Source of the DNA: Kosakonia pseudosacchari
GTDB taxonomy: Bacteria; Pseudomonadota; Gammaproteobacteria; Enterobacterales; Enterobacteriaceae
Length of the DNA: 64,000 nt
Direction: 5' to 3'
Assembly (NCBI RefSeq): GCF_900184035.1
Contig: NZ_FXWP01000014.1
Location: 240,948-304,947 of the forward strand
The notes beneath the pieces were generated by a model. The model did no database searches. It worked only from the letters and a program-made list of their open reading frames with translations, and was not told the DNA's origin. A program made the translations under genes and the position numbers. Of this stretch, positions 18,395 through 29,007 are shown in pieces. The number at the start of each line of letters is the position of its first letter. The first letter of the stretch is position 1.

Positions 18395-19390
18395 ATGTTG
18401 AAGCGCGTTTTCACCGCGATGGTGGTGATGGTGAGTCTGCTATTTGCATCCGTTTCCCAGGCCTCTGGCGCCTGGGAGAGTTATAAAGCGCGGTTTTTGA
18501 TGCCGGATGGTCGCATTGTCGATACTGGCAACAAAAACGTCTCCCACACCGAAGGCCAGGGTTTCGCCATGCTGATGGCGGTCGCCAGCGACGACAAAGC
18601 AGCCTTTGACAGCATGTGGGGCTGGACCAACAAGACGCTGAAGAACAAAGCCAATGGCCTGTTTTACTGGCGTTATAACCCGGTGGAAGCCGATCCCATC
18701 GCTGATAAAAACGACGCCACCGACGGCGATGTGCTGATCGCCTGGGCGTTGTTGAAAGCGGGTGAGCGCTGGAATAACGCCGATTATCTGGCGGCGTCCG
18801 ATGCGATTACCCAGGCGGTGCTTAAACATGCGGTAGTCAGCTTTGCGGGTTACCGCGTGATGTTGCCGGGTGCCAACGGTTTTAACCTCAACACCTATGT
18901 GAACCTGAATCCGTCCTACTTTATTTTCCCGGCATGGCAGGCTTTCGCTGAGCGCAGCCATCAGGTGGTGTGGCGCGATTTGATCAAAGACGGGCAGACG
19001 CTGCTTGGCAATATGGCATTTGGTAAAGCGCGCCTGCCGACGGACTGGGTATCACTCTCGGCGGACGGCAAACTGAACCCGGCGAAGGAGTGGCCGCCGC
19101 GCATGAGCTACGATGCGATTCGTATTCCACTGTATGTGAGCTGGCAGGATCCGCACAGCGCGCTGTTAACTCCGTGGCGTAACTGGTGGCAGGGCTTTAG
19201 CCGCAGCCAGACACCCGCATGGGTGGATGTGGCGACCAACGACAATGCGCCGTACAACATGAACGACGGGTTACTGGCGGTGCGGGATTTAACGTTGGGC
19301 GCAGTGCCCGCAGAACCGCAGATCACCGCGCAGGATGATTACTACTCCGCCAGCCTGAAAATGCTGGTCTGGCTGGCGCAGCAGCGCTAA
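18395..19390 (+). CDS. bcsZ: Periplasmic endo-beta-1,4-glucanase BcsZ, GH8 (type I operon)
   Basis: The 331-residue product starts at ATG 18395; a GTG at 18383 overlapping the bcsD stop is an alternative adding four residues. A signal peptide (about 1-24, ending SQASG) is followed by a glycoside hydrolase family 8 domain. The acid residue lies in HTEGQGF (E53) and the aspartate in MSYDAIRIPLY. BcsZ trims periplasmic glucan and affects fibril amount and form. It closes the type I operon, whereas in the second operon bcsZ lies before bcsC. It has only moderate identity to the second BcsZ, so it is not a recent tandem duplicate. Confidence 0.94.
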   Translation: MLKRVFTAMVVMVSLLFASVSQASGAWESYKARFLMPDGRIVDTGNKNVSHTEGQGFAMLMAVASDDKAAFDSMWGWTNKTLKNKANGLFYWRYNPVEADPIADKNDATDGDVLIAWALLKAGERWNNADYLAASDAITQAVLKHAVVSFAGYRVMLPGANGFNLNTYVNLNPSYFIFPAWQAFAERSHQVVWRDLIKDGQTLLGNMAFGKARLPTDWVSLSADGKLNPAKEWPPRMSYDAIRIPLYVSWQDPHSALLTPWRNWWQGFSRSQTPAWVDVATNDNAPYNMNDGLLAVRDLTLGAVPAEPQITAQDDYYSASLKMLVWLAQQR

Positions 19391-19398
19391 CCCGATAA

Positions 19399-19419
19399 CC
19401 TCTCCCCAATGGGGAGAGG
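19399..19419. terminator. Hairpin between convergent bcsZ and bcsG
   Basis: A 9-bp perfect stem CCTCTCCCC/GGGGAGAGG with AAT loop lies 8 bases after bcsZ and 9 bases before the bcsG stop, flanked by AA and GTT. It could serve both converging operons, although neither side has a long T-run. It belongs to the same hairpin family as 3525 and 38983. Confidence 0.65.
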
Positions 19420-19428
19420 GTTGCTCAA

Positions 19429-21108
19429 TTACTGCGGGTAAGGCACCCAGTCACCGCCGTTCAGGCGAACATACGGCTTATTCTGGTACTGCAACACAAT
19501 CGCGTTGGCGTTTTCAGACACCGGCGCGGTTTGCGGCAGATTGCTGGTGAGTTTCTGCCAGTCGACGTTATCTTCGGTAAAGATTTTGCCATCCAGCACG
19601 CGGGTCACAATCTCGGAGACGGCCAGGAAACTGCTCGGCTGCGTAATGGTTATCGGCGCGCCCTGATGCGGCGATTTCATGCCAAAGAATTTAATCGCCG
19701 TCGGCACGTTGGTGATCGACGGGCTTGGGATATCGCGCAGGCCGGAAACCTGCATTTTATCGCCCTGTAGCGCCCCGCCATGCTCCGGCACCAGCACCAC
19801 CATCACTTTGCGCCCGGATTTTTCCAGTTGCGTGAAGAACGCATCCAGCTCATCAAACAACTTCTGCGCGCGCAGTTTGTAATCGGCGGTTTTGCGATTG
19901 CCAGGGAAGTGGTTGCCATCGTGCAGCGGCAGCAGGTTGTAGAAAGTCGCGGTGCGCTTGCCCTCCTTAAAGGCATCTGACTCCATCCAGCGGTTCAGCA
20001 CCGCCGTGTCGTCATAAATCGGCGAACCGTCAAAAGAGAGCAGCACCGGCGGCAGACCCGCCTGATTCATCAGCGGCGCTTGCATCCCGCCGTTGTCGCG
20101 CACTTCTTTGAGGAAACCGCCGAACTCGCCGTTGTGATCCATCATCAACTGCTGAGTGAAGCCGAGTTTCGCCAGGTTATCAAACAGGTAGCACTGCGTG
20201 TTGGCCTGCTGGTAGAGGTTTTTATGCGACGGCTGGCCGCAGCTGGCGCGCAGCAGGCGAATCGCCGCCGGGCCGCTGTAGGCGGTCGCCGAGTTGAAGT
20301 TTTTGAATTCAATATCAAAGTGCGACCACAGCGGGTGCGACGCCAGACCGGCTGCTTCAATATCGGCCCACGAGAGAGAACAGATATTGATGAACAGCAG
20401 ATCGAACGGTTGAGCGTCTGCCGGAAGCTGCGCCGGGAAGGTGCTCTGGCGTTTCTCTTCGGCGGCGTAGAAGCTAGCCAGCCATGCGTTCAGATTCTCT
20501 GAGGTCGGCGGTGCGGTTTGCGCAGGGATATCGCCTACCACCGGTGTATCGCCCGCCGCTGCGACCGTTGCCGCCGCCGAGCCGCCAGTGGTGGTGACGG
20601 TTGTAGTCGGTTGGCCTGCGGGCCACAGAGTAAACGCCGGCCCGGTTAGCGTCAGCACGTTTAACCAGATCATAATCGCGACGACAAACACGGTGACGCG
20701 GATCCATTGCGACAAGAACAGCCAGGCTACCAGCATCACAAAAATCGCGCCAATCATCTGCCAGTTGATAAAACGCAACACCAGATCCAACAGGTAGTCG
20801 GCGCTGAAGCCAGCGACCTGCGAGCCCTGACTCAGCATACTTTCAATACCCGGCAGCCAGGTGTCGTGCCAGAACAGACCGAAACCGATGGGAATGGCGA
20901 CCCAGTGCCGTAAACGATGCAGGCTGACGCGCGGCAACGGCATCAGCAGAAAAGCCATAAACACCAGATTCAGCAGTGGGTGAAAGTTAAGGTAGCCCGC
21001 CCACAACAGACCGAATTTCACCAGAAAATAGAAATTCCAGCCGGAAAGGCCGCGCCAGTATTGCCACAATGGCGAAGGCGTTGAAGTGGTCATAGTATGA
21101 TTAGTCAT
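19429..21108 (-). CDS. bcsG: Cellulose phosphoethanolamine transferase BcsG
   Basis: It has 559 residues, as in E. coli. Four to five N-terminal membrane helices (about 25-150) are followed by a low-complexity linker ([19 protein letters not shown]) and a periplasmic alkaline-phosphatase-like domain. Key positions match the E. coli enzyme: C243 in NICSLSW, the nucleophile S278 in ATAYSGPA, and EH in VPEHGGAL. BcsG transfers phosphoethanolamine from phosphatidylethanolamine to the C6 of cellulose glucose units. It is last of bcsEFG, overlaps bcsF by 8 bases, and serves the type II synthase; whether it also modifies type I product is unknown. Confidence 0.96.
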   Translation of the reverse strand: MTNHTMTTSTPSPLWQYWRGLSGWNFYFLVKFGLLWAGYLNFHPLLNLVFMAFLLMPLPRVSLHRLRHWVAIPIGFGLFWHDTWLPGIESMLSQGSQVAGFSADYLLDLVLRFINWQMIGAIFVMLVAWLFLSQWIRVTVFVVAIMIWLNVLTLTGPAFTLWPAGQPTTTVTTTGGSAAATVAAAGDTPVVGDIPAQTAPPTSENLNAWLASFYAAEEKRQSTFPAQLPADAQPFDLLFINICSLSWADIEAAGLASHPLWSHFDIEFKNFNSATAYSGPAAIRLLRASCGQPSHKNLYQQANTQCYLFDNLAKLGFTQQLMMDHNGEFGGFLKEVRDNGGMQAPLMNQAGLPPVLLSFDGSPIYDDTAVLNRWMESDAFKEGKRTATFYNLLPLHDGNHFPGNRKTADYKLRAQKLFDELDAFFTQLEKSGRKVMVVLVPEHGGALQGDKMQVSGLRDIPSPSITNVPTAIKFFGMKSPHQGAPITITQPSSFLAVSEIVTRVLDGKIFTEDNVDWQKLTSNLPQTAPVSENANAIVLQYQNKPYVRLNGGDWVPYPQ

Positions 21109-21298
21109 GTTTTCGGTCTGCCTTGACGAACGATTCCCGGCGCAGCACGCCTGCCGGTTTTACATAGCGTGGTTTGGTAAAAAGTATGCGTAACGCGCTG
21201 CGGATAGGGCGGATCCAGTGGCGTGTAAGGTAGCCCAGCGGGAAAAAGATCAGGGCGCAAAGCACCACAAGCTGAATAATATCGCTGACTGACATCAT
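21101..21298 (-). CDS. bcsF: Inner-membrane cellulose accessory protein BcsF
   Basis: It is a 65-residue protein with one membrane helix (about 8-27, [18 protein letters not shown]) and a basic C-terminal tail containing the conserved [11 protein letters not shown]. It matches E. coli BcsF (63 residues). BcsF anchors BcsE at the membrane and stimulates BcsG. It overlaps both neighbours, bcsE by 4 bases and bcsG by 8, so the three genes are translationally coupled. Two adjacent ATG codons could start it. Confidence 0.93.
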   Translation of the reverse strand: MMSVSDIIQLVVLCALIFFPLGYLTRHWIRPIRSALRILFTKPRYVKPAGVLRRESFVKADRKHD

Positions 21299-22854
21299 GA
21301 TGTGCGCTCCGTGGCTTCACTGAATAACCGCAACGGCTCCGGGATCCGACGCCAGCTTGTGCCGTCGTGCTCAGCGTTAATGATTTTCTTCTCTGTGGCG
21401 GTAACGGGCAGCGGTTTCGCCCATTTCTCCGGTGACAGTGTGCGCATTTGCACCAGCTCTGCGGCAATCTGGTTATCTTCAAACCACACCACGCGATTAG
21501 AGAAAATATCTGCCGTTGGCAGCGGGAAAATGTGGTTCAGCGCCGTGTCGAGATCGTTAACCCGGCAGAACGCCAAAAACAGCACCAGACGATTATCACC
21601 AAGGCTGACAATATCGCCCACGCGGTTTGGGCGGCACAGCGTGAGCGCCTGTTCAACGCGGATGCCTGGCACCGGGCGCAGCGCGACCAGCACCCCTTTG
21701 CCATCGGCGGGCAACAGCGGGTTATTAACCATATTCGCAACGGCGTCGCAGAACACATTCCACGGCTGAAAACCGCGCAGTTTTAGCGGCTGAGTCATGG
21801 AAAGTAGCGTGGTGATATCTTCCGGCACCAGGCGGTTAAATTGCTGACCCTGTACGCTTTCAATCAGCGTCAGACAGCGGGAAAGGGGCGCATTCCACGG
21901 GATCACCATATTGGCGCCACAGCCGAGCAACAAACGTTCGTCGGTAGCACGCAGGCTGGCCTGGCTTTCACGAACAATAATTTTCAGCCCGCTGCCGCGC
22001 TGGCGGCGCAAGGTGTGCACCTGGCGTGCGATGTTGTCGATTTGATTGTTTCGCGCAAGGGTGAAAATCAACGTCGCCGCCTGGCTGGATCGCGCTTCTT
22101 CAAATAGCGCTTCGTTGGTGTCAAATAATGTCCAGTGTTCCGACAGCGGCGGTGCGCCTTCCAGCACGGCGACATTACTTAATATACGTTTCTCATCGCT
22201 GCGGGGTTGCACCGACGTCTCTTCTTGCTGCGCGAGTTGCCAGCGACCGTGATGGTGATTAAGCACTAATTGCTGACGCGCGCTAATGCCTTTTTCATTA
22301 CACCACCAGGCAATATCATAAAGATGCATATCGTTTCGGTAGCGTAAACTCGCCAGTCCAAACAACGAACGATATTCACTCATTAAAATGGATGATTGTT
22401 TGTCGTTATTGTTGCCAGGGTTAATAACCAGTAAGGAACATTTATGATATTTCGCCCAGGTATGAGTTCTTTCTAACCACTGTTGTAAATCTGGCACCGA
22501 TATATTCTGCCAGGCATTATTTGCGCACAGCAGAATCAGTAAATAATTTTCCGGTTCAAATGAACAAAGTAAATCGCGGGTGAAAAAGTATAGACCATCG
22601 TTCTGATTTGGCATTGTGAAAATTCTGATTCTATCAGGGCCCTGCTCTTTATCTAATTCAATGATTTTTCGCAGGTCATGACCCATACCGATTGCCGCCA
22701 CCTGCGCGTCTTTATCCTGGGCGGCGACCGTTTGGTTTAGCAGACTTATTGCATCTTGTTCACGATCGGTATTCACCCACCAAACGCCGCCCGCAGGCAT
22801 ATGACGCAATTCGTCCCATAATGACTGAATGCCAATAGAAAATATGGGCTCCAC
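21295..22854 (-). CDS. bcsE: c-di-GMP-binding cellulose regulator BcsE
   Basis: The 519-residue protein has a degenerate receiver-like and P-loop NTPase-like N-terminal part (about 1-340) and a C-terminal GIL (degenerate GGDEF) domain. The GIL signature RxGD is present as R411-V-G-D414, matching the R415-D418 c-di-GMP site known in E. coli. BcsE binds BcsR/BcsQ and c-di-GMP and raises cellulose output. It is first in bcsEFG, divergent from bcsR across about 170 bp. No BcsE partner is encoded near the type I operon. Confidence 0.94.
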   Translation of the reverse strand: MEPIFSIGIQSLWDELRHMPAGGVWWVNTDREQDAISLLNQTVAAQDKDAQVAAIGMGHDLRKIIELDKEQGPDRIRIFTMPNQNDGLYFFTRDLLCSFEPENYLLILLCANNAWQNISVPDLQQWLERTHTWAKYHKCSLLVINPGNNNDKQSSILMSEYRSLFGLASLRYRNDMHLYDIAWWCNEKGISARQQLVLNHHHGRWQLAQQEETSVQPRSDEKRILSNVAVLEGAPPLSEHWTLFDTNEALFEEARSSQAATLIFTLARNNQIDNIARQVHTLRRQRGSGLKIIVRESQASLRATDERLLLGCGANMVIPWNAPLSRCLTLIESVQGQQFNRLVPEDITTLLSMTQPLKLRGFQPWNVFCDAVANMVNNPLLPADGKGVLVALRPVPGIRVEQALTLCRPNRVGDIVSLGDNRLVLFLAFCRVNDLDTALNHIFPLPTADIFSNRVVWFEDNQIAAELVQMRTLSPEKWAKPLPVTATEKKIINAEHDGTSWRRIPEPLRLFSEATERTS

Positions 22855-23026
22855 GATGTCCCTCTTGATGCAAAATTGTCTGTATCTCAGTTTACTAGCG
22901 AAAGCCGAGAAATAAACCTAACATTGAAATTAAAGAACATCAGATTTAGCATGTAAACGAATTTTCTCGGGCACGATGCCTTGCTACATCTGTACGTATG
23001 TTTCTATTCAAAGGGATCGGGCCAGA
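22855..23026. promoter_or_regulatory. Divergent promoter region of bcsEFG and bcsRQABZC
   Basis: A 172-bp AT-rich spacer separates the start of bcsE (minus) from bcsR (plus), so both type II transcripts must begin here or inside the flanking genes. The bcsR ATG at 23027 is preceded by AAAGGGATCGG. No unambiguous -35/-10 pair was assigned. Confidence 0.5.
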
Positions 23027-23215
23027 ATGCATAACAATGAACCCAAAACGCAGTCAGACCCAACTCTGGGCTATACATTCCAAAATGATTTTCTGGCATT
23101 AAGTAAAGCATTTTCATTGCCTGAAATTGATTACGCCGATATTTCCCAGCGAGAACAATTGGCAGCGGCATTTAAGCGCTGGCCGCTGCTGGCAGAATTA
23201 GCCCGTCAACAATAA
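23027..23215 (+). CDS. bcsR: Cellulose biosynthesis regulator BcsR
   Basis: It has 62 residues from the ATG at 23027, the E. coli length; the longer frame from 22976 adds a segment absent from the family. It contains the conserved YTFQNDFLALSKAFSLPEIDY and DISQREQLAAAFKRWPLLAEL segments. BcsR forms a hetero-complex with BcsQ that stabilises it and links BcsE to the synthase. It starts the type II operon; bcsQ follows after 12 bases. Confidence 0.94.
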   Translation: MHNNEPKTQSDPTLGYTFQNDFLALSKAFSLPEIDYADISQREQLAAAFKRWPLLAELARQQ

Positions 23216-23227
23216 GGGATAACCAGG

Positions 23228-23992
23228 ATGGCCATCTTGGGATTACAGGGGATTCGCGGTGGTGTGGGGACGACATCGATCACTGCGGCTCTGGCCTGGT
23301 CATTACAACTTTTAGGCGAATCGGTGCTGGTGATTGATGCCTGCCCTGATAACTTGTTGCGCCTGTCATTTAATGTCGACTTTGAACATCAACACGGCTG
23401 GGCGCGCGCGGTATTAGATGGACAAGACTGGCGCGATGCCGGCATGCGCTATACCTCGCAGCTCGATCTCCTGCCTTTTGGCCGTTTGACGGCGAATGAG
23501 TGGGAAAACCTCCATTTATTGCATGAACCGCTTGGCCAACTCACCACTATTCTGCAGGCGCTGAAAACGCAGCAACGTTATCAGTGGGTGTTAATCGATC
23601 TCCCGCACGGCGTTGCACCGCTGTCACGCCAGTTTGTGGCACAGTGCGACCATCTGTTTGTGGTGGTAAAACCCGACACCAACTGCCATATCCGTTTGCA
23701 CCAGCAGCTTTTACCTGCGGGCGCGCATATTTTGCTTAACGATCTGCGCATCGGCAGCCAGTTGCAGGACGACCTCTGGCAGGTGTGGCTGCAAAGCCAG
23801 CGGCAGATACTTCCGACCCTTATTCACCGCGATGAAGCGATGGCGGAATCGCAGGCATCGAAACAGCCATTGGGCGAATACCGGGCGGATTCGCTGGCGG
23901 CGGAAGAGATATTAACGCTGGCGAACTGGTGCTTGCTGCACTGTGCGCACCCGGGTGAAGTAAGCGGTGAGCAGGAAAGGAGCCCGCAATGA
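23228..23992 (+). CDS. bcsQ: Cellulose biosynthesis protein BcsQ (type II operon)
   Basis: The 254-residue SIMIBI ATPase relative resembles E. coli BcsQ along its whole length. Its P loop reads RGGVGTTS, so both lysines of the usual K-GGVG-K-T signature are replaced (R10, T15). The same deviation is known in E. coli BcsQ, which binds ATP in the BcsR2Q2 complex. It supports polar or membrane placement and stability of BcsA. It overlaps bcsA by 4 bases (ATGA). Confidence 0.95.
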   Translation: MAILGLQGIRGGVGTTSITAALAWSLQLLGESVLVIDACPDNLLRLSFNVDFEHQHGWARAVLDGQDWRDAGMRYTSQLDLLPFGRLTANEWENLHLLHEPLGQLTTILQALKTQQRYQWVLIDLPHGVAPLSRQFVAQCDHLFVVVKPDTNCHIRLHQQLLPAGAHILLNDLRIGSQLQDDLWQVWLQSQRQILPTLIHRDEAMAESQASKQPLGEYRADSLAAEEILTLANWCLLHCAHPGEVSGEQERSPQ

Positions 23993-26592
23993 GCCGCCTT
24001 TCCGCCTGGTTGCTGATCCCGCCGGTGAGCGCGCGGTTAAGCGAGCGCTACCAGCGCTACCGTGAACACGGCGCTTCGGGGTTTAGCGCAGCCTCTGGCT
24101 GTTTCTGGGCGATCCTCGCATGGGTGTTTATTCCGCTGGAGCACCCGCGCTGGCAGCAACTCCGTGCGCAGCAGCATTTGTGGTTCCCGCATATTGATCC
24201 TGATAAACCGCGACCGCTCGATCCGGCGCGTTACCTGCTGCAAACCTTGTGGTTGCTGGTTACGCTTCCCTGGGGCGATAGAAAGTCGCCCCGTCGCCAA
24301 CGTTTCGCCCGGGCGCGTGTGCTGCGCGGGCGCTGGTATCACTGGCTGGATACGCTGCCGGAGCGCGTAACGCACCGCACCGGTCATCTGGATGATAAAA
24401 AAGAGTTGGCGCATATCAGCCCGCGCGTGCGCCGCTTTATTCTCGGCGTCATTGTGGTTTTCTCGCTGATCCTCGCCATTCTGTGCATTACGCAGCCGTT
24501 TAACCCGCTTTCACAGTTTGTCTTCCTGATGTTGTTGTGGGGCGTGGCGCTGCTGGTACGCCGAATCCCGGGGCGTTTTTCCGCCCTGATGCTGATCGTG
24601 CTCTCGCTCACCGTTTCCTGCCGCTATATCTGGTGGCGCTATACCTCGACGCTGAACTGGGACGACCCGGTGAGCCTGGTATGCGGCCTGGTGCTGCTGT
24701 TCGCGGAAACCTACGCGTGGATTGTGCTGGTGCTTGGCTATTTTCAGGTGGTATGGCCGCTTAATCGCCAGCCGGTGCCGCTGCCGAAAGATATGTCGTT
24801 ATGGCCTTCTGTCGATATTTTTGTACCGACCTATAACGAAGATTTGAATGTGGTGAAAAACACCATCTACGCCTCGTTGGGTATCGACTGGCCGAAAGAC
24901 AAACTGAAGATCTGGATCCTCGATGATGGCGGGCGCGAAGAGTTCCGCCAGTTTGCTAAAAGCGTTGGCGTGGAGTACATCGCGCGAACCACGCATGAGC
25001 ACGCAAAAGCGGGCAACATCAATAACGCGTTCAAGTACGCGAAGGGCGAGTTCGTGTCGATCTTCGACTGCGACCACGTACCGACACGCTCGTTCCTGCA
25101 AATGACCATGGGGTGGTTCTTAAAAGAGAAAAAGCTGGCGATGATGCAGACGCCACACCACTTTTTCTCGCCGGACCCGTTCGAACGTAACCTGGGCCGT
25201 TTTCGTAAAACCCCGAACGAAGGCACGCTGTTCTACGGGCTGGTGCAGGATGGCAACGACATGTGGGACGCGACCTTCTTCTGCGGTTCTTGTGCGGTGA
25301 TCCGCCGTGGGCCGCTGGATCAGATTGGCGGTATCGCTGTTGAAACCGTTACCGAAGATGCGCACACCTCGCTGCGTTTACACCGCCTGGGGCACACGTC
25401 GGCGTATATGCGCATTCCGCAGGCGGCCGGGCTGGCAACAGAGAGCCTGTCTGCGCACATTGGCCAGCGTATTCGCTGGGCGCGCGGCATGGTGCAGATT
25501 TTCCGTCTCGACAACCCGTTGATGGGCAAAGGGCTCAAACTGGCGCAGCGCCTCTGTTACGTCAATGCGATGTTCCATTTCTTATCGGGCATACCGCGGC
25601 TAATCTTTCTGACCGCGCCACTGGCGTTCTTGCTGCTACATGCTTACATCATTTACGCGCCCGCGCTGATGATTGCGCTGTTCGTGCTGCCGCACATGAT
25701 TCACGCCAGCCTGACTAACTCGAAGATTCAGGGCAAATATCGTCACTCTTTCTGGAGCGAGATCTACGAAACCGTGCTGGCGTGGTATATCGCGCCGCCC
25801 ACGCTGGTGGCGCTGTTCAACCCGCACAAAGGGAAGTTTAACGTCACCGCCAAAGGCGGCCTGGTGGAAGAGGAGTATGTGGACTGGGTGATTTCCCGTC
25901 CTTACATCTACCTTGTGTTGCTCAACCTGGCGGGCGTACTGGTCGGGATTTGGCGTTATTTCTACGGCCCGGAAAACGAAATACTCACCGTCTTCGTCAG
26001 TATCGCGTGGGTGTTCTACAACATGATTATTCTTGGTGGCGCGGTGGCGGTTTCTGTCGAGAGTAAACAGGTTCGTCGCTCGCATCGCGTTGAAATGTCG
26101 ATGCCTGCGGTGATTGCCCGCGAAGATGGTCATCTTTTCTCCTGTACCGTGCATGATTTTTCCGACGGCGGGCTGGGTATCAAAATTAACGGCCAGGCGC
26201 AGGTGCTCGAAGGGCAAAAAGTCAATTTGCTGCTCAAACGCGGCCAGCAGGAGTATGCGTTCCCCACCACCGTGGCGCGTGTGAACGGCAATGAAGTGGG
26301 CCTGCAATTGATGCCGTTGACGACCAAACAGCATATCGATTTTGTGCAGTGTACTTTTGCCCGCGCCGACACATGGGCGCTATGGCAGGACAGCTTCCCG
26401 GAAGACAAGCCTCTGGAAAGTCTGATGGATATTTTGAAACTGGGTTTCCGCGGCTATCGCCATCTCGCGGAATTTGCTCCGCCGTCTGTCAAAATGATTT
26501 TCCGCTCATTCACCATGCTGGTGTCCTGGGTGGTGTCATTTATTCCGCGTCGTCCGGAACGGAATGTGGCGGTGCAGCAACCGATGACGTGA
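23989..26592 (+). CDS. bcsA: Cellulose synthase catalytic subunit BcsA (type II operon)
   Basis: It has 867 residues, close to the 872 of E. coli BcsA. An N-terminal region of about 140 residues absent from the type I copy precedes the membrane helices. Catalytic motifs: DDG in WILDDGG, DCD at 360-362, TED in VTEDAH, QRIRW at 493-497, and the gating loop FNVTAK. The PilZ domain has R696-x3-R700 and D723-x-S-x-x-G728, so c-di-GMP activation is expected. It forms the synthase with the BcsB at 26618. Confidence 0.97.
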   Translation: MSRLSAWLLIPPVSARLSERYQRYREHGASGFSAASGCFWAILAWVFIPLEHPRWQQLRAQQHLWFPHIDPDKPRPLDPARYLLQTLWLLVTLPWGDRKSPRRQRFARARVLRGRWYHWLDTLPERVTHRTGHLDDKKELAHISPRVRRFILGVIVVFSLILAILCITQPFNPLSQFVFLMLLWGVALLVRRIPGRFSALMLIVLSLTVSCRYIWWRYTSTLNWDDPVSLVCGLVLLFAETYAWIVLVLGYFQVVWPLNRQPVPLPKDMSLWPSVDIFVPTYNEDLNVVKNTIYASLGIDWPKDKLKIWILDDGGREEFRQFAKSVGVEYIARTTHEHAKAGNINNAFKYAKGEFVSIFDCDHVPTRSFLQMTMGWFLKEKKLAMMQTPHHFFSPDPFERNLGRFRKTPNEGTLFYGLVQDGNDMWDATFFCGSCAVIRRGPLDQIGGIAVETVTEDAHTSLRLHRLGHTSAYMRIPQAAGLATESLSAHIGQRIRWARGMVQIFRLDNPLMGKGLKLAQRLCYVNAMFHFLSGIPRLIFLTAPLAFLLLHAYIIYAPALMIALFVLPHMIHASLTNSKIQGKYRHSFWSEIYETVLAWYIAPPTLVALFNPHKGKFNVTAKGGLVEEEYVDWVISRPYIYLVLLNLAGVLVGIWRYFYGPENEILTVFVSIAWVFYNMIILGGAVAVSVESKQVRRSHRVEMSMPAVIAREDGHLFSCTVHDFSDGGLGIKINGQAQVLEGQKVNLLLKRGQQEYAFPTTVARVNGNEVGLQLMPLTTKQHIDFVQCTFARADTWALWQDSFPEDKPLESLMDILKLGFRGYRHLAEFAPPSVKMIFRSFTMLVSWVVSFIPRRPERNVAVQQPMT

Positions 26593-26617
26593 CTGGCTCA
26601 ACAATGATGAAAACGCG

Positions 26618-29002
26618 ATGAAAAGAAAACTTTCCTGGATTTGTGCAGTGGCTATGGGGACGAGTGTTTTATCTCCGGTGATGACGTATGCAGCGCCAGC
26701 CCCGACGGTTCCGGCTGTTGCGCCCGCCACTGAGCCGGTGGCGACGCCTGCGCCGGAACAAACGGAATCATTGACGCCAACCACGCCAACCGACGGCCAG
26801 AACGTTGTCGGACAGGTGATGCCGGGCGTACCGGGGGCGAATGCGCCGGTGGTCGCCGCAAACGCGCCGTCGCGCGATGTGAAACTGACTTTCGCCCAAA
26901 TCGCGCCGCCGCCGGGCAGCATGGTGTTGCGCGGTATCAACCCGGACGGTGGCGTTGAGTTTGGTATGCGCAGCGATGAGCTGGTATCGAAAGCGGTGCT
27001 CAACCTTGAGTACACGCCATCGCCCTCTTTACTGCCCGTACAATCCCAATTGAAGGTCTATCTGAATGATGAACTGATGGACGTCCTGCCGGTCACCAAA
27101 GAGCAACTCGGCAAGAAAACGCTGGCGCAGGTGCAGATTAACCCGCTGTTTATCACCGACTTCAACCGTGTGCGGCTGGAGTTTGTCGGCCACTATCGCG
27201 ATGTGTGCGAAAACCCGGCCAGCAGCACGCTATGGCTGGATATCGGTCGCAGCAGCTCGCTGGATTTGACTTACCAGAAGCTGGCGGTGCAAAACGATCT
27301 CTCCCACTTCCCGATCCCCTTCTTCGACCCGCGTGACAACAGGGCGCTGACGCTGCCGATGGTTTTCGCTGGCGCACCGGACATTGAACAACAGCAAGCC
27401 GCTGCTGTTATTGCCTCCTGGTTTGGCTCCCGCACCGGCTGGCGCGGCCAGAGCTTCCCGGTCACGTATAACACGTTGCCGGATCGCAACGCGATCGTCT
27501 TCGCCACCAATGATAAGCGTCCTGATTTCCTGCGTGATGCGCCGGCGGTGAAAGGACCGACCATCAGCATGATCAACCACCCGAATAATCCGTATGTGAA
27601 ACTACTGGTGGTGTCTGGTCGTGATGACAAAGATCTGATGCAGGCGGCGAAAGGTATCGCCCAGGGTAACGTGCTGTTCCGTGGCGATAGCGTCACGGTG
27701 GATGAGGTGAAACCGCTACTGGCGCGTCAGCCGTACGATGCGCCGAACTGGGTGCGTACTGACCGTCCGGTGACGTTTGGCGAGCTGAAAACCTATGAGG
27801 AGCAGTTGCAGTCGACCGGGCTTGCGCCTGCCGCTATCAACGTGTCGCTGAACCTGCCGCCGGATCTCTATCTGCTGCGCAGTACCGGTATCGATATGAA
27901 CCTGAATTATCGTTACACCGCGCCGCCGACCAAAGACAGCTCGCGCATGGATATCAGCCTGAACAACCAGTTCCTGCAATATTTCAACCTGACCAGCAAC
28001 CAGGACACCAACCGTCTGCTGCTGCGTCTTCCGGTGTTACAAGGGCTGCTGGACAGTAAAACGGATGTCTCCATTCCGGCGCTGAAGTTGGGCGCGGTGA
28101 ACCAGTTGCGCTTTGATTTTCAGTATATGAATCCGATGCCGGGCGGCACCATTGAGAACTGTATAACCTTCCAGCAGGTGCCAAACCGCGTGGTGATCGG
28201 CGATGACTCCACCATCGACTTCTCGAAGTATTACCACTTTATTGCGATGCCGGACTTACGCGCCTTCGCCAATGCTGGCTTCCCGTTTAGCCGGATGGCC
28301 GATTTGTCGCAAACCATCGTCGTCACGCCGCCGCAGCCCACGCCTGCGCAAATGGGCACCTTGCTGGATTCACTGGGTGCGGTGGGCGCACAGACCGGCT
28401 TCCCGGCAATCAATGTGCAACTGACTAACGATGGTAATCAAATCAAGGATAAAGATGCCGACATCATGATCATCGGCACCATTCCACCGGCGTTAAAAGA
28501 CGATAAGAAAATCGATCTGCTGGTGAATGCGGCGCAAAGCTGGGTAAAAACGCCGCTGCGCCAGACGCCGTTCCCGTCGATTGTGCCGGATGCCGTCGAC
28601 CGCCAGGCCGATGCGCAAACCGGTATCACGTCCGATGGCCCAATGGCAGCGATTGTCGGCTTCCAGTCGCCGTATCACGATCAGCGCAGTGTGGTCGCGC
28701 TGCTGGCAGATAGCCCGCGCGGGTATGAATTGCTAAATGGCGCGATGAACGACAGCGGCAAACGCGCGGCGATTTATGGCTCGGTGACCGTTATCCGCGA
28801 ATCTGGCGTCAATGGCCTGCGCGTGGGCGATATTTACTACGTCGGTCACTTGCCGTGGTTTGAGCGCATCTGGTACGCGCTGGCTAACCATCCTGTGCTG
28901 CTGGCGGTGCTGGCGGCGGTCAGCGTGGTGTTGCTGGCGTGGGTGCTGTGGCGTCTGCTGCGGATCATTAGCCGTCGCCGTCTCGACCCGGATCACGAGT
29001 AA
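26618..29002 (+). CDS. bcsB: Cellulose synthase periplasmic subunit BcsB (type II operon)
   Basis: The 794-residue protein begins [14 protein letters not shown] as in E. coli, with a signal peptide followed by an Ala/Pro/Thr-rich stretch (about 25-75) that makes it slightly longer than the E. coli protein (779). A periplasmic body and a C-terminal membrane helix (about 757-778) follow. It pairs with the BcsA just upstream and shares only moderate similarity with the type I BcsB. The intergenic gap is 25 bases, and bcsZ follows after 5. Confidence 0.96.
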   Translation: MKRKLSWICAVAMGTSVLSPVMTYAAPAPTVPAVAPATEPVATPAPEQTESLTPTTPTDGQNVVGQVMPGVPGANAPVVAANAPSRDVKLTFAQIAPPPGSMVLRGINPDGGVEFGMRSDELVSKAVLNLEYTPSPSLLPVQSQLKVYLNDELMDVLPVTKEQLGKKTLAQVQINPLFITDFNRVRLEFVGHYRDVCENPASSTLWLDIGRSSSLDLTYQKLAVQNDLSHFPIPFFDPRDNRALTLPMVFAGAPDIEQQQAAAVIASWFGSRTGWRGQSFPVTYNTLPDRNAIVFATNDKRPDFLRDAPAVKGPTISMINHPNNPYVKLLVVSGRDDKDLMQAAKGIAQGNVLFRGDSVTVDEVKPLLARQPYDAPNWVRTDRPVTFGELKTYEEQLQSTGLAPAAINVSLNLPPDLYLLRSTGIDMNLNYRYTAPPTKDSSRMDISLNNQFLQYFNLTSNQDTNRLLLRLPVLQGLLDSKTDVSIPALKLGAVNQLRFDFQYMNPMPGGTIENCITFQQVPNRVVIGDDSTIDFSKYYHFIAMPDLRAFANAGFPFSRMADLSQTIVVTPPQPTPAQMGTLLDSLGAVGAQTGFPAINVQLTNDGNQIKDKDADIMIIGTIPPALKDDKKIDLLVNAAQSWVKTPLRQTPFPSIVPDAVDRQADAQTGITSDGPMAAIVGFQSPYHDQRSVVALLADSPRGYELLNGAMNDSGKRAAIYGSVTVIRESGVNGLRVGDIYYVGHLPWFERIWYALANHPVLLAVLAAVSVVLLAWVLWRLLRIISRRRLDPDHE

Positions 29003-29007
29003 CGAAA

